Assembly (NCBI GenBank): GCA_038501625.1
Contig: JAZAYU010000011.1
Span: forward strand, 10,548,849 to 10,612,848
From: Corbicula japonica
Taxonomy: Eukaryota > Mollusca > Bivalvia > Venerida > Cyrenidae
DNA: 64,000 bases
Direction: 5' to 3'
The translations under genes and the position numbers were made by a program. The notes beneath the pieces are model-generated. The model was not told the origin of the DNA, did not search any database, and was given only the letters and a program-made list of their open reading frames with translations. Positions within the stretch are counted from its first letter, which is position 1. Each line of letters begins with the position of its first letter. Positions 1-12,116 of the stretch are shown piece by piece.

Positions 1-972
1 TGAATTCATGATTATGTTAAACATGGTACTTGGTGTTCTCAGTCAAAACAAATATTACTTTAAGTGAATAAGATCATACCTTTTAAGAACCAAATACGCA
101 ACAGAGCAAAAACTTTGACTTAATGGATAATAAACTAACTAAAATAAGTTGCGATGTTCATATTTTTGATAATATGGTTTACAACTGTGCTCTAGTCAAA
201 TATTAAAATATTACTGTCTCAAAATCCTTTTACACTTGTATTTTAAATAAAAAATGTATTGATTACATTAAATATATGATATCCTCGCAAGCGAGTCTTT
301 CATATGCACACATGCTTCTTGAAATGACTTTTTACAAATCGAAAAATAGTTCATCTTTACTGTATGCATGGCCAGATTGCTTTCAAAACTACTATGATTT
401 CATTTGTCGATAACTAGAGAAAATCATGTATTGTCTTTTGTATTTAACCGCACGTATCTTGTTTTGACAGTTATTTCTGTTGTTTTTTTTCTCCCAAAAA
501 TTAGCTTATGGGCAATATTTCGGCTTAAGAGATTTCCGCGCAACATTTTGTGGTTGTTCCGGCTAGCATAATCTGCCGTCGGATTTGCATGAGTTGGCGC
601 TGAGCCGTGCGGTACTGGTTCGCTTCCAAGTAAGGGCTATGTCTTTTTTAACTAATATTAATATAGATGCTACCTATTTAACTGGGAAACCATAGACCTG
701 CTAAATGCATTATTATTTAATAACCATTAAAGTTTTAGACATACAACTGTAGGAGTTCTTACCACAAGTGCTTAAATGCATCACTTAAATCTACAATACC
801 TTTGTCTGCGTCTTTTACAATGAGTTTCTGTAACACTTGCCCGGAGCTCGTAAATTATACAGGTTGTTTCACCTCTTTTTCAGTCAATTTAGCTTTATGA
901 TCCATTTCACCGTATTTTTTTCGTGTTTAAAAATTTGGAAAAGTAATGAGGTTTTCTTGGTTTCATGCGCTC
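1..972. other. No gene recognised
   Basis: AT-rich DNA without an open frame that looks coding and without a repeat I can name. Confidence 0.5.
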
Positions 973-974
973 AG

Positions 975-1120
975 GGCTGAATGTTATAAAACTGAGATTG
1001 GAAACCAGTCTCAAATCTCAAGCATCTGATTGGCTGAAATGTCGACTGGTCGCCATTTCAGCCAATCAGATGCTTGAGATTTGAGACTGGTTTCCATGCT
1101 CAGATTTATAACCTTGGGCA
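975..1120. mobile_element. Palindromic MITE copy 1
   Basis: Near-perfect ~145-bp palindrome. Left arm: ttataaaactgagattgg, aaaccagtctcaaatctcaa, gcatctgattggctgaaatg. Right arm: its reverse complement, ending ataaccttggg. It has no coding capacity of its own and could fold into a hairpin. It is one of about 22 copies in the window. Confidence 0.92.
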
Positions 1121-1124
1121 CTGA

Positions 1125-2475
1125 TGTTGAAATTCTATATAAGCTCCTTAATCGTGAAAATATATTGTTTTGCTGGCATTCTCTTACATAATAATCATTA
1201 ACTAAAAAAGTGGGATATTCTGTAAGTCAATAAGCAAAAACCCAATGAACACATGGGAATAGAAGCGAGTGAACAAATATTTCAAGAAGTAACGCCAACG
1301 CTTTATTTTAGAGTTTGGCTTTTAAGGTAATTGCTTTAGCACGTTTTACGTGGTATGGCTATATATCTCCTTAGTCCGTTTCCTCATCGGGGAAGGTGGC
1401 GGTGGTTTTGGGGACGTGCCGAGTATAAATACTACCTCATTCAATACAGACCAAAAGATCCCCGTTCCTTTCTCACCGTATCGACCGTCCAAAAAAGAAG
1501 AAAATAAAGGAAAGAGATAGAAAGAAAAAAAACCCAGATATTATTAAGTTTAACACTTTCTTTTTTATTTTTGACTGCTTGACTCTTAAAACACTAACTT
1601 TTGTTTCTTATAAACAGATAAATTTGACCAATTGTGCAGACTTCCTCAATCAGCTAGTGAATAATATTCGCAAATAAATCTGAAAATTCGACCGAGCATC
1701 TGTAGACAATGGTTATTAATAAGGTTATATGATAAATAACGTAGCAGGAAAGATATTTAATAAAGCACAATGTGTCTGAGCATGAAATGCAATTATGACA
1801 CCTTCTTGAAAGAATTGCTAAAGAAAGAGTAATAATCACAAAGTTCGACTGTGCAGAGCGATGCAATAACGAAATTATTTCATAAATCATTTCGTACAAA
1901 GTACTTATGATATATATTGTTGCTCATTAATTATTAAGTTTAAATGTCGTTTCCCTTCTGCAAGCTGTACCGGAAGTGCACACATACCTATGACCATATT
2001 TGCCTGCCAGAACCATTAGCTAACGTTTTGTGTTTTCGAGTAATTTTTCAAGCAGTATTTTCGAGCAGTGGGTTGGCTGGATTTTATCAAGGCAGTTTGT
2101 ACATGTTCATATGAGAGAGCAAGTGTTGTGTTATTGAATCCTTTCAATCGTATGCACTTTTTTCACTTTCTACTTTTTACTCCTGTGGGAAGGCTATGTT
2201 TTTTGAATGTGGCTATTCCTGATTTTCCTATATCATAAATTTTGTTTAAGTGCTCAATCTAAAAAATAACTAAGCAGCGATCGTAGTAGAGTGTTGTATA
2301 GCTACAATGTCCGTTACCCAAAGTTATGTTGTCTTTTATTTTTTTATGAAATACCGTATTCTGTGACCTCACATCGATCGCGCTTCAATCTTTTAGATTG
2401 TGTAAGACTATTGCACTGTTTGCCAGTTGGAACACTTTTGGAACTCGGAATGGCGAACAGACGATTATAACAACT
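1125..2475. other. No gene recognised; isolated TATA-like site
   Basis: No convincing coding sequence. At about 1421-1429 a TATA-like gtataaata follows a GC-richer stretch (1375-1420) and precedes polypurine DNA. It resembles a core promoter, but no gene follows it, so I do not call a promoter. Confidence 0.3.
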
Positions 2476-2479
2476 TCAG

Positions 2480-2626
2480 TGCCCAAGGTTATAAAACTGA
2501 GCATGGAAACCAGTCTCGAATCTCAAGCATCTGCTTGGCTGAAATGGCGACTGGTCGCCATTTCAGCCAATCAGATGCTTGAGATTTGAGACTGGTTTCC
2601 AATCTCAGTTTTATAACCTTCAGCCA
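2480..2626. mobile_element. Palindromic MITE copy 2
   Basis: Full-length palindrome between cccaaggttataaaactgag and ctcagttttataaccttcag. A short plus-strand open frame here (2398-2589) is only the repeat read through. Confidence 0.92.
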
Positions 2627-2629
2627 AGC

Positions 2630-4290
2630 ATCTCATATGAAGTCATGCCTTAAAAGAAGGAATATGAAGTCAACTGTTAAACTATTACCTCTGATCTAAA
2701 AATAATCATTAAATTCATTAATATGTATGGTAAATGGTAAAAGACATCTCGTAAAAGGAACCTTGTAAAACAAGATATCGGTTGAACAGCTGAACCGGTA
2801 TCTTATTATTGTTTATACCGTCTATTTATTGTCCGGTTCAGTTTTCTTTGCTTTGCTTCGCTTACACTGAGTAGTAAAATTGGTACTCGAGTACTCGGAT
2901 AATCTTCTGATCGAGTACTTGAGTACACGAAAATCTATTACCGATTTTGAAGAGATCGAATTTATTTAAAGTTTCGTTCGTATTCTTTCATCTTCGAGTT
3001 ACTCTGTTTTTATGAACCACATACTCCATATCTTATTGTCATGTTCAGTTTTCTTTGCTTTGCTTAGCTTACACATTTCTAGAACTTACTTTTATACTGA
3101 CGCTCATACGGACAATAAACTGACTTTATTCTAGTCTGTTATTATCGTCTAAGAATGTAGTCCGTGTGGGTCTGTAATTACAGAGGTGTCTGTTAGCATG
3201 GAGCTAAATAAATAATGATGATAAATGCAGCGTAACAAATAGTCAACTTCTATAACATAATGACATGATATAAACTTAACAGGGATAACTTAGCATATAG
3301 TAAATGTATAGGAACAAAGAACAGTACTAAATAATTAGGTCACGAACAAGCAAAGTCACCTCAGCTGATATTATTAGATCTACCTATTCTAAGAAGTTAA
3401 AATCTAACAAGATTTTATAGTGTTAATAGTACAGATAACCACTACTCTACGAATGTTCCATGCAAATCCAAACGTTCCACAAATAAGAAGTAGCGTAGGG
3501 CACTGTTCGGCGAAAGCGAAAGCTACCCATGATTTGAAGTACATTTGGATTTGCACCGAAAAGGAGCGCGGCACGCAACAATTTTCGGCACTTAAAATTG
3601 TTAAGAGGTGCAAAAGTTCGGTGTTTGATATATTTTCTGGACGAATTATGGGTCATAACTTATTAGTACTATTTACTATTACTAGGTGACCATTACCACG
3701 TACATCTATTCCGACCCAAGAGATAATGGGTCCGGCTTCATATAGCGGTTTTCACCGAAAGATAAGTTCCAGCGGGTTTGGCTTTATATAGAGGTTTTCA
3801 GCGAAAGATAAGTACCAGCGATTGGTTTGTGGCCTCAATTATTGTGGGTACCAATTATTCCGATTCTACGTATGTTCAGTCAGTTAATTCATCTTAGTGA
3901 TTGTGCGTGATAACTTTGAAGCAATCCCGCTTATTTTCGAAAGTGGCATTTTCGAAGATTTCGTTCAACACACTTAGCATATAGGCGTTTTGGCAGGCTA
4001 AAGTTATGTTATTCAATTATTAGTTAATACAATTTATACAAAAATATTTCATAACTGTTTATTCACATTTGTGCTTGGAAAAGGTGATACATGTCTTCGT
4101 TTCTCCATATACATTTATTGTCGTCCACGTATAACATATGTGTATGTTATACATTTCTTGTTTCATATGCAACGAAGCGCTTTACGTGTGGCGTTATTCA
4201 TTGAATCATGTGAAGTTTATGTTATCATTCAGTGCTTTCCCTGTTTAAAAATACAATTGAAAATATTAGAACGTTAAAGCACTGACTCGT
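2630..4290. other. No gene recognised; small local repeats
   Basis: Contains a direct repeat of about 33 bp (gttcagttttctttgctttg at about 2837 and 3044). A short dimer with 46-bp period (ggcttcatatagcggttttc at 3734, ggctttatatagaggttttc at 3780) and a small hairpin at about 2770-2806 are also present. The overlapping open frames at 3404-3689 lie on both strands and none looks genuine. Confidence 0.4.
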
Positions 4291-4292
4291 TT

Positions 4293-4343
4293 GCAATTGT
4301 CTGGGTAAATTGTTCAGTTTTATAGCCTCGTGATACGTACATA
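4293..4343. repeat. Left remnant of the ~55-bp satellite
   Basis: One monomer (caattgtctgggtaaattg, then ttcagttttatagcctcgtg and atacgtac) identical in style to those from 7297 onward. It is cut off by the left end of the transposon, showing that the insertion hit the first monomer of the array. Confidence 0.85.
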
Positions 4344-5450
4344 ATTCGAGGGGTTAATGCCAGAAGGTACCAAACGACATTTTTGGTGAAAATGACCTTT
4401 TAATATATTTTGATATAGTTTTATGGTATCCACCTTCTATATAAATTTCAAAGTCATATATTAAAATTTGAAAAAAACTTATGACATTAAAACCAAATGG
4501 ACCAAGTGATAATTGAAGGAATGTTTGTTGCCACAAAGGACCAAACGCATGTCAGTATATGCCAGAAGGAACCAAGTAGGCAGTTGGTACCTTATGGCCA
4601 ATATTTATATAGCATAGCGAGATAAATATTTATATTCCAAAAAGAACCAAATGACGCTTAGCACCTTTTGGCAACAACTTTTCATTAACATATCATTGAG
4701 TTTCTATTGTGGAAGTGTTTATTTGGTACCTTATGGCACTGTTTGCTAATACATTAAAAGGTACATAAAAGAAAGATAATGTTCTATATCCAATAACACT
4801 TGTCCACCAATTAATTATGATAACAAGATCGGCTGTAATCTGTTCACACATAGATAAATGGAATGTTTCCTAGCATTTTGAGGAAACTTCTGCTAGTTTA
4901 AGAGTGATGAATCTATGGAAACTGCTGAAAATGTGAGTATCCTATAATTACTATTTTTAAATTTCCATTGTAATTAATGTGAAGTTATTGATATTTAAAT
5001 TATATAAGAAATTAATCTGATTTTGTAACTATAAATTAAACTTTTGTTGCTTATTTCTTGTTCGTTTGTGCGGAACTAATATGGCAATTATTACAATGAT
5101 AATATTAAAACAACTTCTGAAATTATTATGATTTTAATATCTAACATCTTAAATTATACAACTTTAAAATTAAGATTCTGCTAATCCTGCTATTATAAGA
5201 ATAACAGGGCTAATATTTCCAAGGGGTGTAATAAACGCATGTTAGTTTTGCCAGAATGATGCAAGGTCTGATGATGATTTAAAACAGGTAAAGCTGCTTG
5301 GGGGAAGTACCTACTCGAAAATGGGCAAGAAGAACGATTCCCTACACAAGATGGATAGATACCTGTGGAGTTAATTTATATGCTACATGAACATTTCTGG
5401 TCCTACAATAAATATTCTGGAACAAATCCAGTTATTGTGCCATACATCAA

Positions 5451-5726
5451 TATAAAGAGCTAAGCACTGGTCTTATTCTTGAAGTGAAAAAGAGCCCAGC
5501 TCTGGTACTATTAATGAACACTGAGCACATTACTGGTCATATTTATGAAGACACAGAGCATAGCACAGGCATTAGCTATCAGGACATAGAACCAAGCACT
5601 ATTCCTATGCATGAAGACACGAGTCTTGCATATGAAATCACAGAACACGCCGCTAGTCCTGTACATGCAGTCTCTCAACCCAGCTCTGGTTCTATATGCA
5701 TAAAACACATCACTGGTGCTAATTAA
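5451..5726 (+). pseudogene. Open stretch coding an 11-residue repeat, inside the transposon
   Basis: This stretch can be read as degenerate tandem 11-residue units: EHITGHIYEDT, EHSTGISYQDI, EPSTIPMHEDT, then EHAASPVHAVS, with weaker units before. It ends in TAA at 5724-5726. The period is 33 bp. It could be the N-terminal part of the transposase-like gene or an accessory gene of the element. No ATG-initiated complete gene is evident and no function is claimed. Confidence 0.4.
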
Positions 5727-5859
5727 GGTTGTTGATTCAGTTCCAATTTAGAAGAGACAATTACACTATGAAACTGGTCTAAAGATCTCAGACACACACT
5801 CAGCTTATTTGGTACATACTACTGTACTATATTCTTTAGGGGAATAAACATGTCTTCTG

Positions 5860-6686
5860 TCACATGTGGGACAAAACCCAGGGCAAACGAGGATCTTGTG
5901 AATATGCGAAATTCCTCCTGAAGAACACAAAGTACGTGTGTCATTCAACAGACCTAAACAAAATAGTTTACTATTCTGATTCCTGTGGCGGACAGAAACC
6001 AGTGTGTTTCTTCATAACACCTGTGCGCAATATCAATTGTACCACAATTAAATTGAATAAATTGAAAAATTTACAAGTTCTTGTTATCAGGACATTCACA
6101 GATGGAATGTGATTCGGTCCATTTATCCATAGAAACAGCAAAGAAAATCACACTCGTCTGTCCCTTCACAGTGGTGTACACTTATCGCATTAGCTCGGAA
6201 GAAAAATCCATATGTAACTGTACCAATAAAATACAACAATATTATTGACATCAAAAATTTAAGCAAAGAAGTGCTGAAAAATCTCAAAACATCCATTGCT
6301 GGCCAGTGTATAAACTGACTCCTTACTGGCCAGTGTATAAACTGACTCCGTGTAAAGTGATTACAAGTGCGGCAAGACAGTCCGAGGTCTGTGTTTGTAC
6401 ATGTATTATACATTTGACAGCACGGAGTATCAGGACATTAAAGTACAAATGTCAACAAGGAAACAGGGATAATCCTTAAAGTGGCCAGTGTGATAAAGAC
6501 CTGCGCCTGTGCTACCTGTCCAAACTTCCAATATTGAATCAGAAGTTAAAGGATCCCATCCGTCTTTGTGAACGGGAAATAATTCCAGAAGAGTTTTATC
6601 AACATTATGCCTATTTTCCAATCAGCAAGACTGGAAAGCACTTTGTACCAATTGACTGTGAAGCTGAGGATACAGAATCAGAGTAA
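5860..6686 (+). pseudogene. Broken transposase-like gene (YSDSCGGQ family)
   Basis: Three plus-strand pieces in different frames read like one protein. At 5864-6108 the piece begins WDKTQGKRGSCEYAKFLLKN and includes IVYYSDSCGGQ. At about 6104-6229 it reads MECDSVHLSIETAKK. At about 6510-6686 it reads LSKLPILNQKLKDPIR through IIPEEFYQHYAYF to DTESE and a TAA. The YSD-CGGQ and MECDSVHS.IE motifs recur in a family of invertebrate transposon-like proteins (established only from memory); the aspartate of YSD is a candidate catalytic residue. Frame changes near 6105 and 6230 and stops between the pieces mean it is dead. It lies inside the element with inverted ends at 4355 and 7296. Confidence 0.62.
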
Positions 6687-7296
6687 AGAATATAGATAGC
6701 ATACAGGCCTATGTTTGAATGTATGTTTATCTCTAAGTACATTGTCTAAATATTATGCAGTCTACATTTTCAAGTCAATCGTTTACAAGAAATATTTGTT
6801 TAACTGTGTGTAATAGTTCTTCTATGACCGATCTAATTTGCGTTTTGTAATATATAACACATAAAAATGTCATCTCCTATTTACTAGCTCAAATAAAATT
6901 AAAATCTGGTTATTCTGATTGTTAATTTTGCGTAAAATGACAGAAAACCATAAGGGACCATTCTTTACATGGTTCCTTTAAAGCATACATATGAAATAAA
7001 TCTGTTAAACAGTTAGAGCCAAAAGGAACCAAATACCTTATATGGTACCTTCTGGAAGAAATTATTGCCTATTTGGACTCATGCCAAAAGGTGCCAAGCA
7101 TAAAACTAATTAATTAGCAGTCATTAATTAAGATAATCACATGTATATTATTTAGATATATAGGACGTGATATATTCTATTACTTTGTGAAGTATCAATT
7201 TGAACTCAGCAATCCTTGATTTACCATTCAACTTTGAACTTTAAAACTTGATTTGCTCGAAAACACAAAAATGTCGCTTGGTACCTTCTGGGATTA

Positions 7297-8652
7297 TACA
7301 ATTGAATTTGGGTAAATAGTTCAGTCGAATAGCCTTGTAATATGTACCCTTTACAACTGCCTTAAGTAAATCGTTCAGTTTTATAGCCTCGTAATACGTA
7401 CCCCTTTACATTGAATTTAGGTAAATGGTTCAATTTTATAGCCTCGTGATACGTACCCTTTATAATTGTCTTTGGGTAAATCGTTCAGTTTAATAGCCTC
7501 GTGATACGTACATATACAATTGAATTTGGGTAAATCGTTCAGTCGAATAGCCTTGTAATATGTACCCTTTACAACTGCCTTAAGTAAATCGTTCAGTTTT
7601 ATAGCCTCGTAATACGTACCCCTTTACATTGAATTTAGGTAAATGGTTCAATTTTATAGCCTCGTGATACGTACCCTTTATAATTGTCTTTGGGTAAATC
7701 GTTCAGTTTAATAGCCTCGTGATACGTACATATACAATTGAATTTGGGTAAATCGTTCAGTCGAATAGCCTTGTAATATGTACCCTTTACAACTGCCTTA
7801 AGTAAATCGTTCAGTTTTATAGCCTCGTAATACGTACCCCTTTAAATTGAATTTAGGTAAATGGTTCAATTTTATAGCCTCGTGATACGTACCCTTTATA
7901 ATTGTCTTTGGGTAAATCCTTCAGTTTTAATGGCTTTGTGATACGTACCTTTTTCAATTTTCTTTGGATAAATCGTTCAGTTTTTTAGCCTCGTGATACG
8001 TTACCTTTACAAACGTTTTTGGTAAAATCGTCCAGTTTTATAGCCTTGTGGTACGAAATATTCACGAATTGTCTTTGGGTAAATAGTTCGGTTTTATAGC
8101 CTTGTATTATGTACCCTTTACAAATGGCATTGAGTGAATAGTTCAGTGTTATTGCTTCGTGATATTTAACCTTTACAAATGGCCTTGGGTGAATCGTTCA
8201 GTGTTATAGCTTCGTGATATGCACCCTTTATAATTGTCATTGGGTAAATCAATCAGATTTATAGCCTCGTGACAAGTACCCTTTATAATTGTCTTTGGGT
8301 AAATTGTTCAGTTTAATAGCCTCGTGATACGTACCCTTCACATTTGTATTTTGGTAAATCGTTCAGTTTTAAAGCCTCGTGATACACACCGTTTACAAAT
8401 GCCCTTGGGTAAACGTTCAGTTTTATAGATTCGTGATACGTAAACTTCACAATTGTCTTTGAGTAAATCGTTCAGTTTATAGCCTCGTGATACGTACCCT
8501 TCACAATTATTTTTGGATAAATCTTTCCGTTTTATAGCCTCGTGATACGTAATTTTTTCCATTGAATTTGGGTAATTCGTTCAGTTTTTATCGCTTTGTG
8601 ATAGGTACTTTTTTCAATTATACTTGGGTAAATCGTTCAGTTTTATAGCAAT
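7297..8652. repeat. Satellite array, ~55-bp monomers, first block
   Basis: Tandem monomers of about 54-57 bp with the core gtaaatcgttcagttttata then gcctcgtgatacgtaccctt. From 7301 to about 7950 four monomers form a 218-bp higher-order unit repeated three times: attgaatttggg recurs at 7301, 7519 and 7737 with almost no differences. Later monomers are more divergent. Short open frames here are by-products of the repeat. Confidence 0.92.
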
Positions 8653-8654
8653 GA

Positions 8655-9075
8655 TCACCTTCACATTCACATAGCGGATGCCGTAGGGGCGTAACAGATG
8701 TCCTGGCAATCAGTCCTCTCCATCCATCCCTGTCCTTCGCACATTTGACCGCCTCGCTAAGCTTCAGTCATGTCCATTTTGTGATGTTGTCTTCCCATCT
8801 CTTCTTCTGTCTTCCTCTCCTTCTTCCTCCTCTGACTGTTCCTTGGAGCACTGTCTTGGTAAGCCCCTCTCCTCTTGTTACGTGGCCGAACCATTTTAGT
8901 TTGCGCCTCTTGATGGTGGTCAGATGATCTTCATATGGACAAATGGCTCGCCTTATTCTGTTTTTGACTTCCTCATTGGTTATATGGTCTTTGTAAGATA
9001 TGCCAAGCAAGCTTCTGAAGCATCTCATTTCTGAGGCCTGAATCCTCTTCTCTAATTCTGCTGTAAGTAGAAATG
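8655..9075 (-). mobile_element. 5'-truncated LINE-like retroelement 3' end inside the satellite
   Basis: The minus strand codes the C-terminal end typical of RTE/endonuclease-reverse-transcriptase type elements: AELEKRIQASEMRCFRSLL, then KLKWFGHVTRGEGLTKT, then RGGRRRGRQKKRWEDN and ITKWT. After KWT comes an in-frame TGA, and the reading resumes LKLSEAVKCAKDRDGWRGLI and continues to about 8660. The reverse transcriptase domain itself is absent, so this is a dead 5'-truncated insertion. Satellite monomers flank both ends. Confidence 0.85.
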
Positions 9076-9084
9076 CAGTGATAG

Positions 9085-9945
9085 TTACCTTTAAAATAGT
9101 TTTTGGTAAAATCGTTTAGTTTTATAGCATCGAGATACGTACCCTTCACAATTGTCTTTGGGAAAATCGTTCACTAAAAGGCCTCGTGATATGTACCCTT
9201 TACAAATGCCCTTGTTAAATTGTTCAGTTTTATAGCCTCGTGATACGTATCCTTAATAATTGAATTAGGTTGGATCGTTCAGTTTTATAGCCTCGTGATA
9301 CGTATCCTTCACAATTGACCATGGGTAAATCGTTCAGATTTATAGCCTCCTGATATAAACCCTTTATAATTGTCTTTGAGTAAATCGTTCAGTTTTATAG
9401 CCACGTGATATAAACCCTTTATAATTTTCTTTAGGTTAATCGTTCAGTTTTATAGGCTCGTAATACGTCTTCTTTTCAATCGAATTTGGGTAAATCGTTT
9501 AGTTTTATAGCCTCGCGATATGTACCATTTTCAATTGAATTTGGGTAAATCGTTAATTTTTAAGCCTCCTGATACGTACCCTTAATAATTTTCTTTGGTT
9601 AAATCGTTCAGTTTTTTGACTTGTAATACCTTTTCTTTTCAATTGAATTTGGGTAAATTGTTCAGTATTATAGCATCGTGATACGTACCCTTTATAATTT
9701 CTTTAGGTGAATCGTTCAGTTTTAAAGCTTCGCGATACGCAACCTTTACAATTGTCTTTGGGTAAATCGTTCAGTTTTATAGTCTCGTGATACGTACCCT
9801 TTACAATTGAATATGGGTAAATCCTTTAGTTTTAAAGCCTCGTGCTACGTACCCTTCACAATTGTCTTTGGGTAAATCGTTCAGTTTAATAGCCTCGTAA
9901 TACGTACCCTTTATAATTTTCTTTGGGTAAATCGTTCAGTTTTAT
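9085..9945. repeat. Satellite array, second block
   Basis: Continuation of the ~55-bp monomers after the LINE fragment, about 15-16 copies, all diverged from each other (tttatagcct and gatacgtaccc are the best kept parts). No higher-order unit is visible here, unlike in the first block. Confidence 0.9.
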
Positions 9946-12110
9946 AGTACGGGAGACCATACTCACATTTTCCCGATGTTTGCAATCTCTATTCCAGTTA
10001 AGAACACATTTCTCTTTATTACTATTTTTCTTTTTCGGACACTTATTTGTTGAAAGTCCAATCAGTCTTGATTGTCATTAGCTGTGTCATTTTGAAGATC
10101 TCATTTGCGACAATTTGTTTTCCTATTTGCTGATGTTCTATTTAGACACAGTGTTGATTGTCTGAAATTAACACTACAAAGAGACTTAATAGAAAAGTGT
10201 CCGGATAATTTTGAGAAAATAATAAACTGACCTCTCAATTGGCTTTTCTAACATTTCATTTACAGACATTACAAAATGCAATCAGTCAACGTATGAGATT
10301 TTATCTCATCGAGAAGGAGTGTTTATGCAATAGAAATATATTTTAAAGCAACGTTTAGAAATAATCCGATTTTTTCATTAAACATATTAATATATCATAT
10401 ATATCATCTAAGATCCTTAATCAAAGCAGCCCACACGTGAACACACATACGCTCGCACGCTTGAACCCCCACCCCCATTCCAGACACGCATGCATTTATT
10501 TGTGTTAAGAAGGGACTGTTGCGGCCTAACATAATTGTTAAAATAGGCGCCTCCATAGCACATACTTTACTAAAATAATAGGGTCTAATCTTCAGCATCA
10601 CTCACAAGTCATTTCGCCGTCTTAGCAGCGAGTTTCACATTTGTATGCTGAAAACAACTCTGTATGACAAATATGAATCACAAAACCGACTCATACAGAA
10701 TTAACATAGAATCTCCAAAACGATACGTATTTCTGAGTGAGAATGTTTCGGGGTTTCCAATTTCCGACCCGAAAATGCGAAATTCCAGTAAAATGGAAAG
10801 AACCACATTTTGTTCCAAAGTGAACAATACCTATTCCAGCACAAAATGATACTATTCCCTGTACTCACGAGGTTCAGACCGCTTTATTAGAAATAGTAAG
10901 GCATTCAATTACTCCAATATTTTGTTGGCAGTTCTTTTAAATGTGAACACGAACCCGCGGGACCAAGGAGGAATCACTCTTGCTCCAGCAGTGTCATTAA
11001 TAATAATTCATCTCTAACCAATTATTAAATAATGGAAATGGTCTCGTCACGGATATTCCTGTAAGCTCGAACGTTTTTTTTGTTGTTTTTGTTATCTAAC
11101 ACGTATTTTACGTTTTATTTACATTTTGCTTTTCAACAAAATGCTTTCTTCGATGCCAACCTTTTAAGAAATTCAGGTTCCTGTGGTACAACGTATTAAC
11201 ACATAATAATATATAATATAACATTCACGTTCAAGTGCTATAATAGGGCATGCGAGGATATATTGCCGGTCTGGATGTCGTATTACCCGAGCTGTTTTTC
11301 AGGCAAGTACAACTAGAAACCCTTTGTTTTTAATTTATTCCGGACGGCACATTTCCCCGTTAAGAACCTCAAAAATCACCTGTATGACGTCACTTATTAA
11401 TTGCCTAACGTCACAACTGTATGGCTTCATGGCTCAACGGGTATGCGAATTCGATATTTATCTTTAAAATTAAGATGTCTTTTCCTGTTTTTAACTATAG
11501 AAACATTACACATTTATTATCTGTCACGTTTTAAATAATTAACCGCTTTACAAATTAGTAGATCGGTATAATTACGTGCATTTTCCCAAAACTTAAAACA
11601 AAATGGCGGACAAGACAAGGTGGGAGGCCAGAGAGGGGGGGGGGGGGGGGGGGCACGTGCATTTCGTACATCCATAAACGCGGACTCGCAAATTATCTAT
11701 CAAATTCAAGGAAATTTCTTTGCAGTACAATTAGCCCCGGGCAAGTCAGTACATGAACCAGATCTTTCGATTTTTAATTGTTTCTCACTTTAAAGAATAT
11801 TGTCGGCGATAATTATGATCATTTAAAACATTTTTGGCTATTTTTTAACTTTCCTTATTTTTTGTCCCGTGCGTCGGTTGGGGGTCCTATCCTTACACAT
11901 GCGCAATACACATCTCTTAATATGGATCAATTATTTGATAATATTAGTACATGTGGGTCCATGTTAAGGTGATATCATTACATTTTTTAATTAAGGATTG
12001 AATGTAATTTTCGTGCGTTTCGTCGATGTTTGAAATCTGAGTTAAAATGGCTCCTAAGAAGGGTTTATAATGCATAGAGATTAAGAGGAAACTTCACTTT
12101 CAGGTGCAAT
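9946..12110. other. No gene recognised; poly-G tract
   Basis: AT-rich DNA after the satellite. A run of about 20 G lies near 11634-11653 and may be of uncertain length because of sequencing. Small open frames at 10404-10849 show no recognisable motif. Confidence 0.4.
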
Positions 12111-12116
12111 AGTGCA

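Larger units (their letters stand above)
4355..7296 (+). mobile_element. DNA transposon, ~2.9 kb, with 31-bp inverted ends, nested in satellite
   Basis: The ends 4355-4385 and 7266-7296 are inverted copies of one 31-bp sequence (taatgccagaaggtaccaaa, then cgacatttttg on the left) with two mismatches. Inside each end are further short copies of the ccagaaggtaccaaa motif in both orientations, at about 4555, 4590, 4630, 4730, 6950, 7015, 7045 and 7083; these could be transposase binding sites (inference). Satellite DNA flanks both sides (4293-4343 on the left, from 7297 on the right), so the element entered an existing array. The interior carries a broken transposase-like gene. The exact target-site duplication is unclear; comparison with intact monomers suggests TA but leaves about 11 extra bases on the left. 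Confidence 0.8.

Noticed and set aside
1375..1440. Core promoter at the TATA-like site
   Set aside because: No transcribed or coding sequence can be identified downstream; a TATA-like hexamer is expected by chance in this AT-rich DNA.
4351..4358. piggyBac-type TTAA target at the left end of the transposon
   Set aside because: TTAA is present on the left (4354-4357) but the right end is flanked by ATTATA, not TTAA, and the protein pieces do not resemble piggyBac transposase.
8338..8562. Minus-strand 74-codon frame with repeated YVSRGYKLNDL-like units
   Set aside because: It is the ~55-bp satellite read through; unit length is not a stable multiple of three.
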